Positions 1-5,875 of a DNA stretch of 5,875 bases are shown here, one piece after another. The notes beneath the pieces were generated by a model. It saw only the letters and a program-made list of their open reading frames with translations. It was not told the origin of the DNA and did no database searches. The DNA lies in NCBI GenBank assembly GCA_017476085.1, contig JAFVEJ010000123.1, positions 1 to 5,875 of the forward strand, read 5' to 3'. Origin of the DNA: Alphaproteobacteria bacterium (GTDB lineage Bacteria; Pseudomonadota; Alphaproteobacteria; RF32; CAG-977). Both the position numbers and the translations under genes were made by a program. How positions within the stretch are numbered: position 1 is the stretch's first letter; every line of letters starts with the position of its first letter.

Positions 1-395
1 AGCTGTAGCGTGTTCGGATGCAGTTTGATGCCATAAATTTCATCGCCGCGCCGTTCGATCAGATCGACTAAATTATCCGCATTGCCATAGCCGGGCTGGC
101 CGACGATCAATGTTTTGTATTTCGGATTTTCCGCGGCAACATCCAACATATATTCATTGGCTTCGATTTCGCCGATTTTAGGTGATCCGTCCGGCAGCTG
201 GTCTATGCCGCTCATATTGGAAACCAGGACGGCGACGACTTCGTTTTCTTCTTCTTCGCCGTTAATATCGACCGTAAACGGTTCGTCAAGAGCCGCATTC
301 AGCGTATCCTCGGTAAAATCGACATTATCGGCGCTCCAAGTCCCGATATGCGCATGGGCTTCAATAATTTTACCGTAATCCTCTTCGTCCACCAT
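1..395 (-). CDS. Amidohydrolase-like metal-dependent hydrolase, N-terminal part (C-terminus beyond the window)
   Basis: The 131 visible residues begin MVDEEDYGKIIEAHAHIG. His14-x-His16 after the first beta strand is the metal-binding HxH signature of the amidohydrolase TIM-barrel superfamily, and GIKLHPN at residues 122-128 fits the later strand seen in the amidohydro_2-type (PF04909-like) members. The remaining metal ligands would lie past the left edge, so substrate and activity cannot be named. There is no signal peptide, so a cytoplasmic location is likely. An acidic stretch (residues 38-52, including four consecutive Glu) lies between strand 1 and the next hydrophobic strand (VVAVLVSN) and may be a loop insertion. 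The ATG at 393-395 is preceded by AAGGA (405-409), 9 nt away; the next codon is GTG and could also initiate. It lies downstream of anmK on the same strand, separated by 134 bp, so co-transcription is possible but not shown. The superfamily call is fairly safe and the specific function is unknown. Confidence 0.8.
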   Translation of the reverse strand, partial: MVDEEDYGKIIEAHAHIGTWSADNVDFTEDTLNAALDEPFTVDINGEEEENEVVAVLVSNMSGIDQLPDGSPKIGEIEANEYMLDVAAENPKYKTLIVGQPGYGNADNLVDLIERRGDEIYGIKLHPNTLQ

Positions 396-529
396 CGTTT
401 TCAATCCTTTCTTCGTTTAAGGAAAAATTCCCCAAAAACAGGAATGGCTTACTCTCCCTTTTCCATAGGGTCAAGGGTTTTGTTAGATCAAAAATGAAAA
501 AAATGAACATATTGTAAAAAAAGAAAAAA
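396..529. other. Intergenic gap between anmK and the amidohydrolase gene
   Basis: This 134-bp AT-rich stretch holds no credible gene. Read on the minus strand, two T-rich runs follow the anmK stop directly, but without a GC-rich stem; the A-rich end of anmK could pair imperfectly with them as a weak A-T hairpin. A 5-bp hairpin (ATTCC/GGAAT, 427-431 with 441-445) followed by TTTT lies in the leader of the downstream gene. I could not pick a convincing promoter: TTGACC is present on the minus strand but has no good -10 at normal spacing. Whether anmK and the amidohydrolase share a transcript is therefore open. Confidence 0.5.
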
Positions 530-1663
530 TTATCGTATTTTCTTTTCTTTTGCCGCAACGGGAAGGCTGTGCAGCATGCCGCCGCACATTGAATGCGGTA
601 CTCCCGTTGTCGTCGGGAAAGAAATGGGCAGTCCGAACAAAGAACGGACGGCCAGAAAAGCGTATCCCTGCGCTTCCAAAAAGTCGCCGTTCCAGTTGAC
701 TTCCCGCGCGACATCAACCGGTACGTCAATTTTTTGACGCAGCATACGCATTAAAGTCGGATTGTTCGCTCCGCCGCCGCAGATAATCCAACGTTTGGCC
801 GGTTTCGGCAGGAAATCTCTGGCTGCCGCCGCTGCCGCTTCAGCTGTAAAGGCGGTAAGTGTAGCCGCGCCGTCGGCAACGTTTTCACCTTCCAGATTAT
901 CCATAATCCTTTGGGCAAATTCATCGCGATCAAGAGACTTCGGCGGGGCTTTTTTAAAATAAGGGCGTTTCATCATAGCCGCGATGATTTTTTCGTTGAC
1001 AGTGCCGCCGGCGGCAATATTGCCGTCAAAGTCCATGTTCGTGCCGTGTTTTTTCATCATCCAATCGTCGATCAGCGCGTTTCCGGGACCTGTGTCAAAA
1101 GCGACCAATTCGCCGTTTTCTCCAATCCAGGTCAACTTAGCGACACCGCCGATGTTTAAAACGATCAGGGGTTTTTCCAAATCGCGCGCCAACGCCGCAT
1201 GATAAGACGCCATCATCGGTCCGCCCTGTCCGCCGTTTGCAATGTCGGAATTGCGGAAGCGATTGACAACAGGGATATGCGTTTGTTCGGCCAATAAATC
1301 GCCGTCGCCGATTTGGACGGAGAGCTGTTTTTCCGGTTTATGAAAAACGGTGTGACCGTGAAAACCGATCACGTCAACGTTTTCCGGCCTCAGTCCTGCG
1401 GAATCCAACAGTTCCGACACGACTTCCGCATGGAAAAGGGTCATTTTGCGCTCAACGTCTTTAAGGTGCTGATTGTCCTCGTCGGGAGAGTGACCGCAGA
1501 CCGAACGCAATTCGGATCGCATCTCCATATCATAAGGTCGGCTGAGCGCTTTGCCGTATTCGAAAATATCCACGCCATCCGTGACCAGCAGCGCCGCGTC
1601 CACCCCGTCCATCGAAGTTCCGCTCATCAGTCCCAAAGCTGTCAACGGCTTGATGACTTCCAT
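530..1663 (-). CDS. anmK: Anhydro-N-acetylmuramic acid kinase AnmK
   Basis: AnmK opens the 1,6-anhydro ring of anhydro-N-acetylmuramic acid and phosphorylates it with ATP to give MurNAc-6-phosphate, a cytosolic step in cell-wall recycling. The protein is 377 residues from the chosen start, close to the roughly 370 of E. coli AnmK. Visible signatures are the N-terminal phosphate loop GLMSGTSMDGVD (11-22), FHGHTVFH (101-108), GGQGGP (144-149), FDTGPGNALIDDW (189-201) whose Asp190 matches the catalytic Asp of the family, the nucleotide-site segment CGGGANNPTLMRML (295-308) and the C-terminal EAQGYAFLAVR (330-340). No expected motif is missing. An in-frame ATG at 1714 would add 17 polar residues, but it has no good ribosome site and overlaps a possible -10 element. 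The ATG at 1661-1663 has GAAGAGG just upstream and places the phosphate loop near the N-terminus, as in the family. It is divergent from tyrS. Identity is very secure. Confidence 0.96.
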   Translation of the reverse strand: MEVIKPLTALGLMSGTSMDGVDAALLVTDGVDIFEYGKALSRPYDMEMRSELRSVCGHSPDEDNQHLKDVERKMTLFHAEVVSELLDSAGLRPENVDVIGFHGHTVFHKPEKQLSVQIGDGDLLAEQTHIPVVNRFRNSDIANGGQGGPMMASYHAALARDLEKPLIVLNIGGVAKLTWIGENGELVAFDTGPGNALIDDWMMKKHGTNMDFDGNIAAGGTVNEKIIAAMMKRPYFKKAPPKSLDRDEFAQRIMDNLEGENVADGAATLTAFTAEAAAAAARDFLPKPAKRWIICGGGANNPTLMRMLRQKIDVPVDVAREVNWNGDFLEAQGYAFLAVRSLFGLPISFPTTTGVPHSMCGGMLHSLPVAAKEKKIR

Positions 1664-1667
1664 TTTT

Positions 1668-1674
1668 CCTCTTC
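1668..1674 (-). promoter_or_regulatory. Ribosome binding site that decides the anmK start
   Basis: On the minus strand GAAGAGG is followed by AAAA and the ATG at 1661-1663. The purine-rich core with an A-rich spacer is a good Shine-Dalgarno site, though the spacing is on the short side. The competing upstream ATG at 1714 has only a weak CAGG just before it. This supports the 377-residue form over the 394-residue one. Confidence 0.7.
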
Positions 1675-1681
1675 TTTGCTG

Positions 1682-1740
1682 TTGAGTTTGTTTGTCTTTA
1701 CTGCTAAATATCATAGCCTGAATAGTTTAATAAAATCCAA
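1682..1740. promoter_or_regulatory. Divergent anmK/tyrS promoter region
   Basis: The two start codons are 92 bp apart, so promoters for both strands must lie here unless transcription enters from further away. TATCATA at 1709-1715 gives TATCAT on the plus strand (1709-1714) and TATGAT on the minus strand (1710-1715). Each matches the sigma-70 -10 consensus at five of six positions, and each would leave a leader of roughly 35-40 nt. Their -35 elements are poor: GTTTGT at 17 bp for tyrS, and TTGGAT at 19 bp for anmK. A rival for tyrS is TTGAGT (1682-1687), 17 bp from TAAATA (1705-1710), with a better -35 but a worse -10. The exact promoter is not settled. No T-box leader fits in this space. Confidence 0.45.
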
Positions 1741-1755
1741 ACGGGACGGTGTTTT

Positions 1756-3000
1756 ATGACTCAGTTTAAATCGGAATTTCTGCGTATTTTGACCGAGCGC
1801 GGCTTTTTTAATCAGTGTACGAACGAAGAAGGTTTCGACGCTTATTTATATGAATGTGAAAAGACGGGAAAGCCCGCGGTCGGTTACTTGGGTTCCGATC
1901 CGACGGCGGACAGCTTGCATACCGGGCATTTGATGCCGGTAATGATGATGCGTTGGTTCCAAAAATTGGGCAACAAGCCGATCATGCTTGTCGGCGGCGC
2001 GACGGCCAGAATCGGCGATCCGTCGGGTAAGGATAAACTGCGTCCCTTTATGACGCCCGAAACGATCGCGCATAATATTGAAGGACTGAAAAAGTCTTAT
2101 GCGCGTTTTATCTGTTTTGACGATACCCCGTCCGGTTCCGTAATCGTCGATAACTATGAATGGTTCAAAGACATCAACTATTTGGAATTTCTGCGCGATG
2201 TCGGAACGTATTATTCCGTCAACCGCATGCTGACAATGGAAAGTGTCAAAACGCGTCTGGAACGCGAACAGCAGATGACATTCCTTGAATTTAACTATCA
2301 GCTGCTGCAAGGATACGATTTTTGCCGTTTGTATGAAAAGTACGGCTGCCGCGCGCAAATTGCCGGTTCCGACCAGTGGGGCAACATCACGTCCGGAACG
2401 GAACTGGGACGGCGCAAGTACGATGTCGAACTGTTCGGTTTCACCAGTCCGATTTTAACGGATTCCGCAGGTAAGAAAATGGGCAAGTCTGAGGGCAACG
2501 CCGTTTGGGTGAATGAAGATAAACTGTCTTCTTATGATTATTATCAGTATTTCCGCAATATCGGCGACGCCGAAGTCGGAAAATGCCTGCGAATCTATAC
2601 CGATCTGCCGATGGATGAAATCAAACGGTTGGAAGCTTTGCAGGATAAAGAAATCAACGAAGCCAAGAAAATTCTGGCTTTCGAGGCGACAAAACTCTGC
2701 CGCGGAGAGGAAGCCGCCAAAACCGCAGCCGAAACAGCGCGCAAAACATTTGAAGAAGGTGTCGCCGGCGGTGATCTGCCGACAATTTCTTTCGCGGGAG
2801 ACATCGCTTTGACGGAAGCGTTGGTACAGCTGAAACTGACGGCCAGCAAAGGCGAGGCCAAGCGTCTGATTGCGCAGAACGGCGTCAAAGTTAATGACGC
2901 GGTTGTGTCGGGCGAAAATATTGTCCTGACGGCAGCCGATCTGCAAAACGGGCAGATCAAGCTTTCCGTCGGAAAGAAAAAACACGGATTGATTAAATAA
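1756..3000 (+). CDS. tyrS: Tyrosyl-tRNA synthetase TyrS (bacterial TyrRS)
   Basis: This class Ic synthetase activates tyrosine with ATP and charges tRNA-Tyr in the cytoplasm. The 414 residues match the usual bacterial length. The Rossmann catalytic domain shows GYLGSDPTADSLHTGH (43-58), where HTGH (55-58) is the HIGH motif and Tyr44/Asp48 sit in the tyrosine pocket. It also shows GGATARIGDPSGK (80-92), the tyrosine-binding YQLLQGYDF (181-189) and GSDQWGN (204-210). KMGKS (241-245) is the KMSKS loop. After the anticodon-binding alpha domain (about 250-340), an S4 RNA-binding domain spans about 350-410 with SKGEAKRLIAQNGVKVND. All key motifs are intact. The ATG at 1756 has only a weak purine-rich site (GGGACGG) upstream, but no better in-frame start exists nearby. 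The gene is transcribed away from anmK and ends in two hairpins, so it is probably monocistronic. Identity is certain. Confidence 0.98.
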   Translation: MTQFKSEFLRILTERGFFNQCTNEEGFDAYLYECEKTGKPAVGYLGSDPTADSLHTGHLMPVMMMRWFQKLGNKPIMLVGGATARIGDPSGKDKLRPFMTPETIAHNIEGLKKSYARFICFDDTPSGSVIVDNYEWFKDINYLEFLRDVGTYYSVNRMLTMESVKTRLEREQQMTFLEFNYQLLQGYDFCRLYEKYGCRAQIAGSDQWGNITSGTELGRRKYDVELFGFTSPILTDSAGKKMGKSEGNAVWVNEDKLSSYDYYQYFRNIGDAEVGKCLRIYTDLPMDEIKRLEALQDKEINEAKKILAFEATKLCRGEEAAKTAAETARKTFEEGVAGGDLPTISFAGDIALTEALVQLKLTASKGEAKRLIAQNGVKVNDAVVSGENIVLTAADLQNGQIKLSVGKKKHGLIK

Positions 3001-3001
3001 A

Positions 3002-3037
3002 AAAAATCAAAAGGATTCTTATGATCTTTTGATTTTT
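3002..3037 (+). terminator. A/T-rich perfect hairpin just after tyrS
   Basis: AAAAATCAAAAG (3002-3013) pairs perfectly over 12 bp with CTTTTGATTTTT (3026-3037) around a 12-nt loop, starting two bases after the tyrS stop. The stem has only two G-C pairs and its 3' arm ends in five T, so it could terminate weakly on its own or protect the transcript end. Because both arms carry homopolymer runs, it could act from either direction. It probably works together with the GC-richer hairpin that follows. Confidence 0.55.
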
Positions 3038-3043
3038 ATAAAA

Positions 3044-3067
3044 CGCCTTTTAAATAAAGGCGCTTTT
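3044..3067 (+). terminator. Rho-independent terminator of tyrS
   Basis: CGCCTTT (3044-3050) pairs with AAAGGCG (3056-3062) around a TAAAT loop, followed by CTTTT. The four A before the stem can pair with the TTTT if one C bulges. The GC-rich base and T-run are those of an intrinsic terminator, although the T-run is short. It ends tyrS transcription before the separate lipoprotein promoter. Confidence 0.65.
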
Positions 3068-3109
3068 CGCCGCGCCCGAATTATGGTCGTCGAATCCTTT
3101 CATTTTGAT

Positions 3110-3137
3110 TTGAAGTCGGGCGAATAGTGGTTATACT
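3110..3137 (+). promoter_or_regulatory. Sigma-70-like promoter of the lipoprotein gene
   Basis: TTGAAG (3110-3115) and TATACT (3132-3137) are separated by 16 bp, matching the -35 at four and the -10 at five of six positions. The expected transcription start is about 3144, leaving a leader of about 40 nt. The leader contains the ribosome site GAGAGGGG, followed by an A/T-rich spacer before the ATG at 3185. The position after two tyrS terminators supports an independent promoter. Confidence 0.55.
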
Positions 3138-3184
3138 GTTATGGATTTTTGATTTAACTGTCATTAGAGAGGGGATATTTTTTT

Positions 3185-3707
3185 ATGAAAAAATTAAGTT
3201 TGATTTTTGCTTTGTTCGCTTTGAGCGCATGCGCGGCAAAACCGGTTATGCTGACAGAGGAATTTGATGAAGCCGAAGCTGAAAAACAGTTGAAAGACGG
3301 ACAAAACGTGATTGAGGGGTCCGCTGTCTGGCGCGAGAAAAACGGCACTGTTCAGAAATGTTCGGGATATCAGGTCTTGCTTTAATCCGACGACAAAATA
3401 TGCAAAAGAACGCGTGACCCATTTATTCGGTGACGCAGAACGGGGAGCAAGAGAAGCAAGCAAGGACAAAGTCGTTTTTGTTCCCGATGATTTAAGATTC
3501 CATCAGCTGAGCCGGAAAAACGTTTGTGATGTTGACGGAAAGTTTGAATTTGAAAATGTTGCTGACGGCGATTATTTTGTCGTAACCAAAATCGTTTGGG
3601 GAAATCCGGAAGAACCGGAAATGCAGACGGAAGGCGGTAACCTGATGCAGAAAATCAGTGTAAAAGGCGGAAAGAAGTTTAAAATCGTTTTGTCTCCGTA
3701 TTTATAA
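3185..3707 (+). pseudogene. Small lipoprotein gene with a one-base frameshift near codon 66
   Basis: The first frame gives 66 residues: a short signal peptide (MKKLSLIFALFALSA) with lipobox LSAC (13-16), so Cys16 would be lipidated, and Ala at +2 fits outer-membrane sorting. It stops at TAA 3383-3385. Moving forward one base joins it to an open frame of 107 residues ending at 3707, restoring a protein of 173 residues with QVLLNPTTKYAKER across the joint. Downstream, CDVDGKFEFENVADGDYFVVTK (about 114-135) has the GxFxFxxVxxGxYxV pattern of carboxypeptidase-regulatory-like beta-sandwich domains. Cys59 and Cys114 could form a disulfide. Neither fragment makes sense alone: the first is a leader with a truncated domain, and the second has no good start or ribosome site of its own. 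The family's function is unknown to me. The break may be a real mutation, a sequencing error or programmed +1 frameshifting. The codon pattern stays coding-like after the break, so any mutation would be recent. Confidence 0.75.
3372..3386 (+). other. Frameshift junction resembling a prfB-type +1 slip site
   Basis: In the first frame the codons are CAG GTC TTG CTT TAA. If the tRNA on CTT (3380-3382) slips forward one base to TTT, the next codon is AAT (3384-3386) and the long downstream frame is read as Leu-Asn-Pro-Thr. The prfB frameshift uses CTT followed by TGA C, with a Shine-Dalgarno-like AGGGGG three bases upstream. Here the stop is TAA followed by T, and only a weak AGGT (3372-3375) lies four bases upstream of CTT. 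Equally, deleting one T from the TTT run at 3381-3383 restores the frame, so a homopolymer indel explains it without any mechanism. Confidence 0.4.
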
Positions 3708-3725
3708 AGTATTCTGCGGGATAAT

Positions 3726-3755
3726 AAAAAAGCCTCCGTTTTCGGAGGCTTTTTT
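3726..3755. terminator. Bidirectional rho-independent terminator between the lipoprotein gene and glgP
   Basis: GCCTCCG (3732-3738) pairs with CGGAGGC (3743-3749) around TTTT. Six A precede and six T follow the stem, so each strand presents a GC-rich stem with a T-run. It lies between two converging genes, 18 bp after the lipoprotein stop and 15 bp before the glgP stop, and can end both transcripts. This is the clearest intrinsic terminator in the window. Confidence 0.92.
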
Positions 3756-3770
3756 CGTAGTGTAAAGTTT

Positions 3771-5875
3771 TTACAAAACGGGTTTGACGTCCCAGATATC
3801 CTCGGCGTATTCCGAAATTGTGCGGTCGGAAGAAAATTTGCCCGAACAGGCCACGTTCATCACGGCTTTTTTGCCCCAGGACGCTTTGTTCAGGAAGTCT
3901 TTGCCCACTTTGGCCTGTATGTCGATATAAGAACCGATATCGGCCAACAGCAAATAGTAATCCGAAGTCATAATGTTCTGGAAAATCGGCTTGAAAATTC
4001 CGGGTTCGGACGGCGAGAACATATTGGAAGACAAAGCGTCCATAATCCGCTTGATGCGAGAATCCGAATTATACAGATCCCACGGTTTATGAGAACCTTC
4101 CGTATGGATTTTCTTGACTTCCGGTGTCGTCAAACCGAACAGATAGAAGTTTTCGTCGCCGACTTCTTCACGAATTTCAACGTTTGCACCGTCCAATGTG
4201 CCGACCGTCAGCGCGCCGTTCAACATGAACTTCATATTGCCCGTGCCGGACGCTTCAAAGCCTGCGGTTGAGATTTGTTCGGACACGTCCGAAGCGGGGA
4301 ACACGCGTTCCGCGATCGATACTTTATAATCGGGAATGAAGACGACCTTCATCTGGTCTTTGACGCGCGGATCATTGTTGATGACTTGCGACAAATTGTT
4401 GAACAGCTTGATCACCAATTTTGCAAAATCATAAGACGGAGCCGCTTTGCCGCCCAGAATGAACGTGCGCGGCGAAGGCAGCGTCAATCCGTCTTCCGTG
4501 ATTTGCAGATAATTGTAAATGATATTCAAAGCGTTTAACAGCTGACGTTTGTATTCGTGCATACGCTTGACCTGAACGTCAAACAAAGAATCGGTGTCGA
4601 CGATATTACCCGTTGTGTTCAGGATAATCTTCGCCAATTTTTCTTTGTTTGCTTTTTTGATCTGGAAAAACGAACGGATAAAATCGGAATCCGTCGCAAA
4701 AGGAGCAAGCTTTTTCAAGTCGTCCAAATGGGATACCCAATTTGTTCCGATGTGTTCCGAAATCAAAGCCGACAATTCGGGGTTGGCGCTGTACAGCCAG
4801 CGGCGCGGTGTAATTCCGTTTGTTTTGTTGTTAAAGCGTTCCGGCCACATTTCATAAAAATCCGGCGCCAAATTCTTTTTGACCAAATCGGAATGAATTG
4901 CCGCCACGCCGTTGATTGAATGGGATCCGACAATCGCCAGATTGCCCATGCGGACTTTTTTGACATCGCCTTCTTCAATAACGGACATGCGGGCAAGTTT
5001 ATCGACATTGCCGGGATATTTGGCGGAAATCTTTTTCATCAGGTGATCATTGATATCATAAATGATCGACAGATGACGGGGAACAACCTTTTCCAACAAA
5101 GTCACGGACCAACGTTCCAACGCTTCCGGCAGCAAGGTGTGGTTGGTGTAACCCATCGTTTTTTCCGTTATTTCCCAAGCGGTATCCCAATCCAGTCCAT
5201 GGACATCCATCAAAACGCGCATCAGTTCGGGAATGGCCAAAGTCGGATGCGTATCGTTGAGCTGAATTGCCGCTTTTTTCGGGAAGTCGCGCAGATCCGT
5301 GTTCGTTTCAAGGAACCGGCGCATAATATCGCTGATCGCGCAGGAAACGAAGAAATATTGCTGTGTTAAGCGCAGTTCTTTGCCGGCTTCGACGGCATCG
5401 GACGGATACAACACTTTGGAGATCGTTTCGGATTTGATTTTCTTTTCAACCGCTTTGATATATCCGCCTTCGTTAAAGGTTTTAATGTCCAGCTGGTTGT
5501 CGGAACGAGCCGAGAATAAACGCAGATAGTTGACGGTTTTTCCGCCGAAACCAACGATCGGCATATCATAAGGAACGCCGACGATTGTTTCCGTGTCCAC
5601 CCAATGCGGGCGGCGTTCTCCGTTGACTTCTTCATAAACCAACCGGCCGTAAATCGGAACGCGGCAAGCCCGATCGGCACGTTCGATCTGCCATGGAGAA
5701 GACCGTTCCATCCAGGAATCGGCCAATTCTTTCTGATAGCCGTTTTCGAAAGCTTGTTTAAACAAGCCGAATTGGTAATTTAAGCCATAACCGTAGCCGG
5801 GCAGTCCCAATGTTGCCATTGAATCGATAAAGCAGGCGGCCATACGTCCCAGTCCGCCGTTGCCTAAAGCCGGAT
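3771..5875 (-). CDS. glgP: Glycogen/maltodextrin phosphorylase GlgP, N-terminus beyond the window
   Basis: This GT35 enzyme releases glucose-1-phosphate from alpha-1,4-glucan ends with phosphate and pyridoxal phosphate (PLP), mobilising stored glycogen in the cytoplasm. The frame is open to the right edge, and 700 residues are visible. By comparison with the roughly 815-residue E. coli enzyme, about 120 N-terminal residues are missing. Visible signatures, in order, are GNGGLGRMAACFIDSMATL at the fragment start, GKELRLTQQYFF, QLNDTHPTLAIPELMR, YTNHTLLPEALERW, NNKTNGITPRRWL and the catalytic-site MHEYKRQLLN. The PLP-lysine segment EASGTGNMKF follows (Lys codon 4230-4232), then LDGANVEIREEVGDEN. 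The ATG at 5843 is internal to the conserved GNGGLGR motif and is not the start. The C-terminus ends in EDIWDVKPVL, as expected for the family. No active-site residue is missing. It converges on the lipoprotein gene; its promoter and any glg operon partners lie outside the window. Confidence 0.97.
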   Translation of the reverse strand, partial: PALGNGGLGRMAACFIDSMATLGLPGYGYGLNYQFGLFKQAFENGYQKELADSWMERSSPWQIERADRACRVPIYGRLVYEEVNGERRPHWVDTETIVGVPYDMPIVGFGGKTVNYLRLFSARSDNQLDIKTFNEGGYIKAVEKKIKSETISKVLYPSDAVEAGKELRLTQQYFFVSCAISDIMRRFLETNTDLRDFPKKAAIQLNDTHPTLAIPELMRVLMDVHGLDWDTAWEITEKTMGYTNHTLLPEALERWSVTLLEKVVPRHLSIIYDINDHLMKKISAKYPGNVDKLARMSVIEEGDVKKVRMGNLAIVGSHSINGVAAIHSDLVKKNLAPDFYEMWPERFNNKTNGITPRRWLYSANPELSALISEHIGTNWVSHLDDLKKLAPFATDSDFIRSFFQIKKANKEKLAKIILNTTGNIVDTDSLFDVQVKRMHEYKRQLLNALNIIYNYLQITEDGLTLPSPRTFILGGKAAPSYDFAKLVIKLFNNLSQVINNDPRVKDQMKVVFIPDYKVSIAERVFPASDVSEQISTAGFEASGTGNMKFMLNGALTVGTLDGANVEIREEVGDENFYLFGLTTPEVKKIHTEGSHKPWDLYNSDSRIKRIMDALSSNMFSPSEPGIFKPIFQNIMTSDYYLLLADIGSYIDIQAKVGKDFLNKASWGKKAVMNVACSGKFSSDRTISEYAEDIWDVKPVL

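Noticed and set aside
427..445. Small hairpin with a T-run downstream of anmK on the minus strand
   Set aside because: The stem is only 5 bp with a 9-nt loop, and it sits in the leader of the next gene; too weak to call a terminator.
1664..1755. T-box or other riboswitch leader before tyrS
   Set aside because: The space is 92 bp shared by two divergent promoters, far shorter than a T-box leader, and no T-box sequence or terminator is present.
1313..1759. 148-codon plus-strand frame opposite anmK
   Set aside because: It lies antisense to the conserved coding sequence of anmK, has no recognisable motif, and is a by-product of that gene's codon pattern.
2455..2985. 176-codon minus-strand frame opposite tyrS
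   Set aside because: It is antisense to conserved tyrS codons including the KMGKS and S4 regions, and has no domain signature of its own.
3090..3097. TCGAATCC, reminiscent of a tRNA T-loop
   Set aside because: No acceptor stem, anticodon arm or CCA end surrounds it on either strand.
3312..3707. Independent gene starting at TTG 3312
   Set aside because: It would begin with a rare start codon inside the lipoprotein frame. Residues before the junction look like out-of-frame translation, while those after it continue the lipoprotein.
3761..3775. Palindrome TGTAAA/TTTACA overlapping the glgP stop codon
   Set aside because: Arms of six A/T-rich bases beside a strong terminator are readily explained by chance; no regulatory role is suggested at the 3' end of a gene.
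5841..5843. ATG as the glgP start
   Set aside because: The codons upstream to the window edge encode PALGNGGLGR, part of the conserved phosphorylase motif, so the real start is outside the window.

Overview
The window reads as chromosomal bacterial DNA of moderate GC content. The likely source is a Gram-negative bacterium. It carries a gene for recycling anhydro-muramic acid (anmK) and a lipoprotein whose lipobox fits outer-membrane sorting. The tyrosyl-tRNA synthetase has the long LEREQ-FLEFNY-LLQGYDF stretch I associate with Alphaproteobacteria, and back-to-back anmK/tyrS is an arrangement I recall from that class. The alphaproteobacterial assignment is an inference from memory and was not tested by a search. 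Nothing points to a plasmid, phage or insertion sequence.

Layout, left to right. Positions 1-395 (minus) hold the N-terminal part of a metal-dependent amidohydrolase-like protein that runs off the left edge. Positions 530-1663 (minus) are anmK, complete. A 92-bp divergent promoter region follows. Positions 1756-3000 (plus) are tyrS, complete, followed by two hairpins. A promoter near 3110-3137 then serves a small lipoprotein gene, 3185-3707 (plus), whose frame is broken by one base at 3380-3385. A strong bidirectional terminator at 3726-3755 separates it from glgP (minus), which runs from its stop at 3771 to the right edge and lacks its N-terminus.

The genes do not form one pathway. anmK returns anhydro-N-acetylmuramic acid from cell-wall turnover to the amino-sugar pool, tyrS charges tRNA-Tyr, and glgP mobilises stored alpha-glucan. 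Their organisation is divergent (anmK/tyrS) and convergent (lipoprotein/glgP), with anmK and the amidohydrolase in the same orientation 134 bp apart.

The point most worth following up is the break in the lipoprotein gene. The two frames join at CTT-TAA, which resembles the CTT-TGA slip site of the prfB (release factor 2) autoregulatory +1 frameshift. An ordinary one-base insertion in a run of three T, or a sequencing error, remains the simpler explanation. I see no previously undescribed multi-gene system here.
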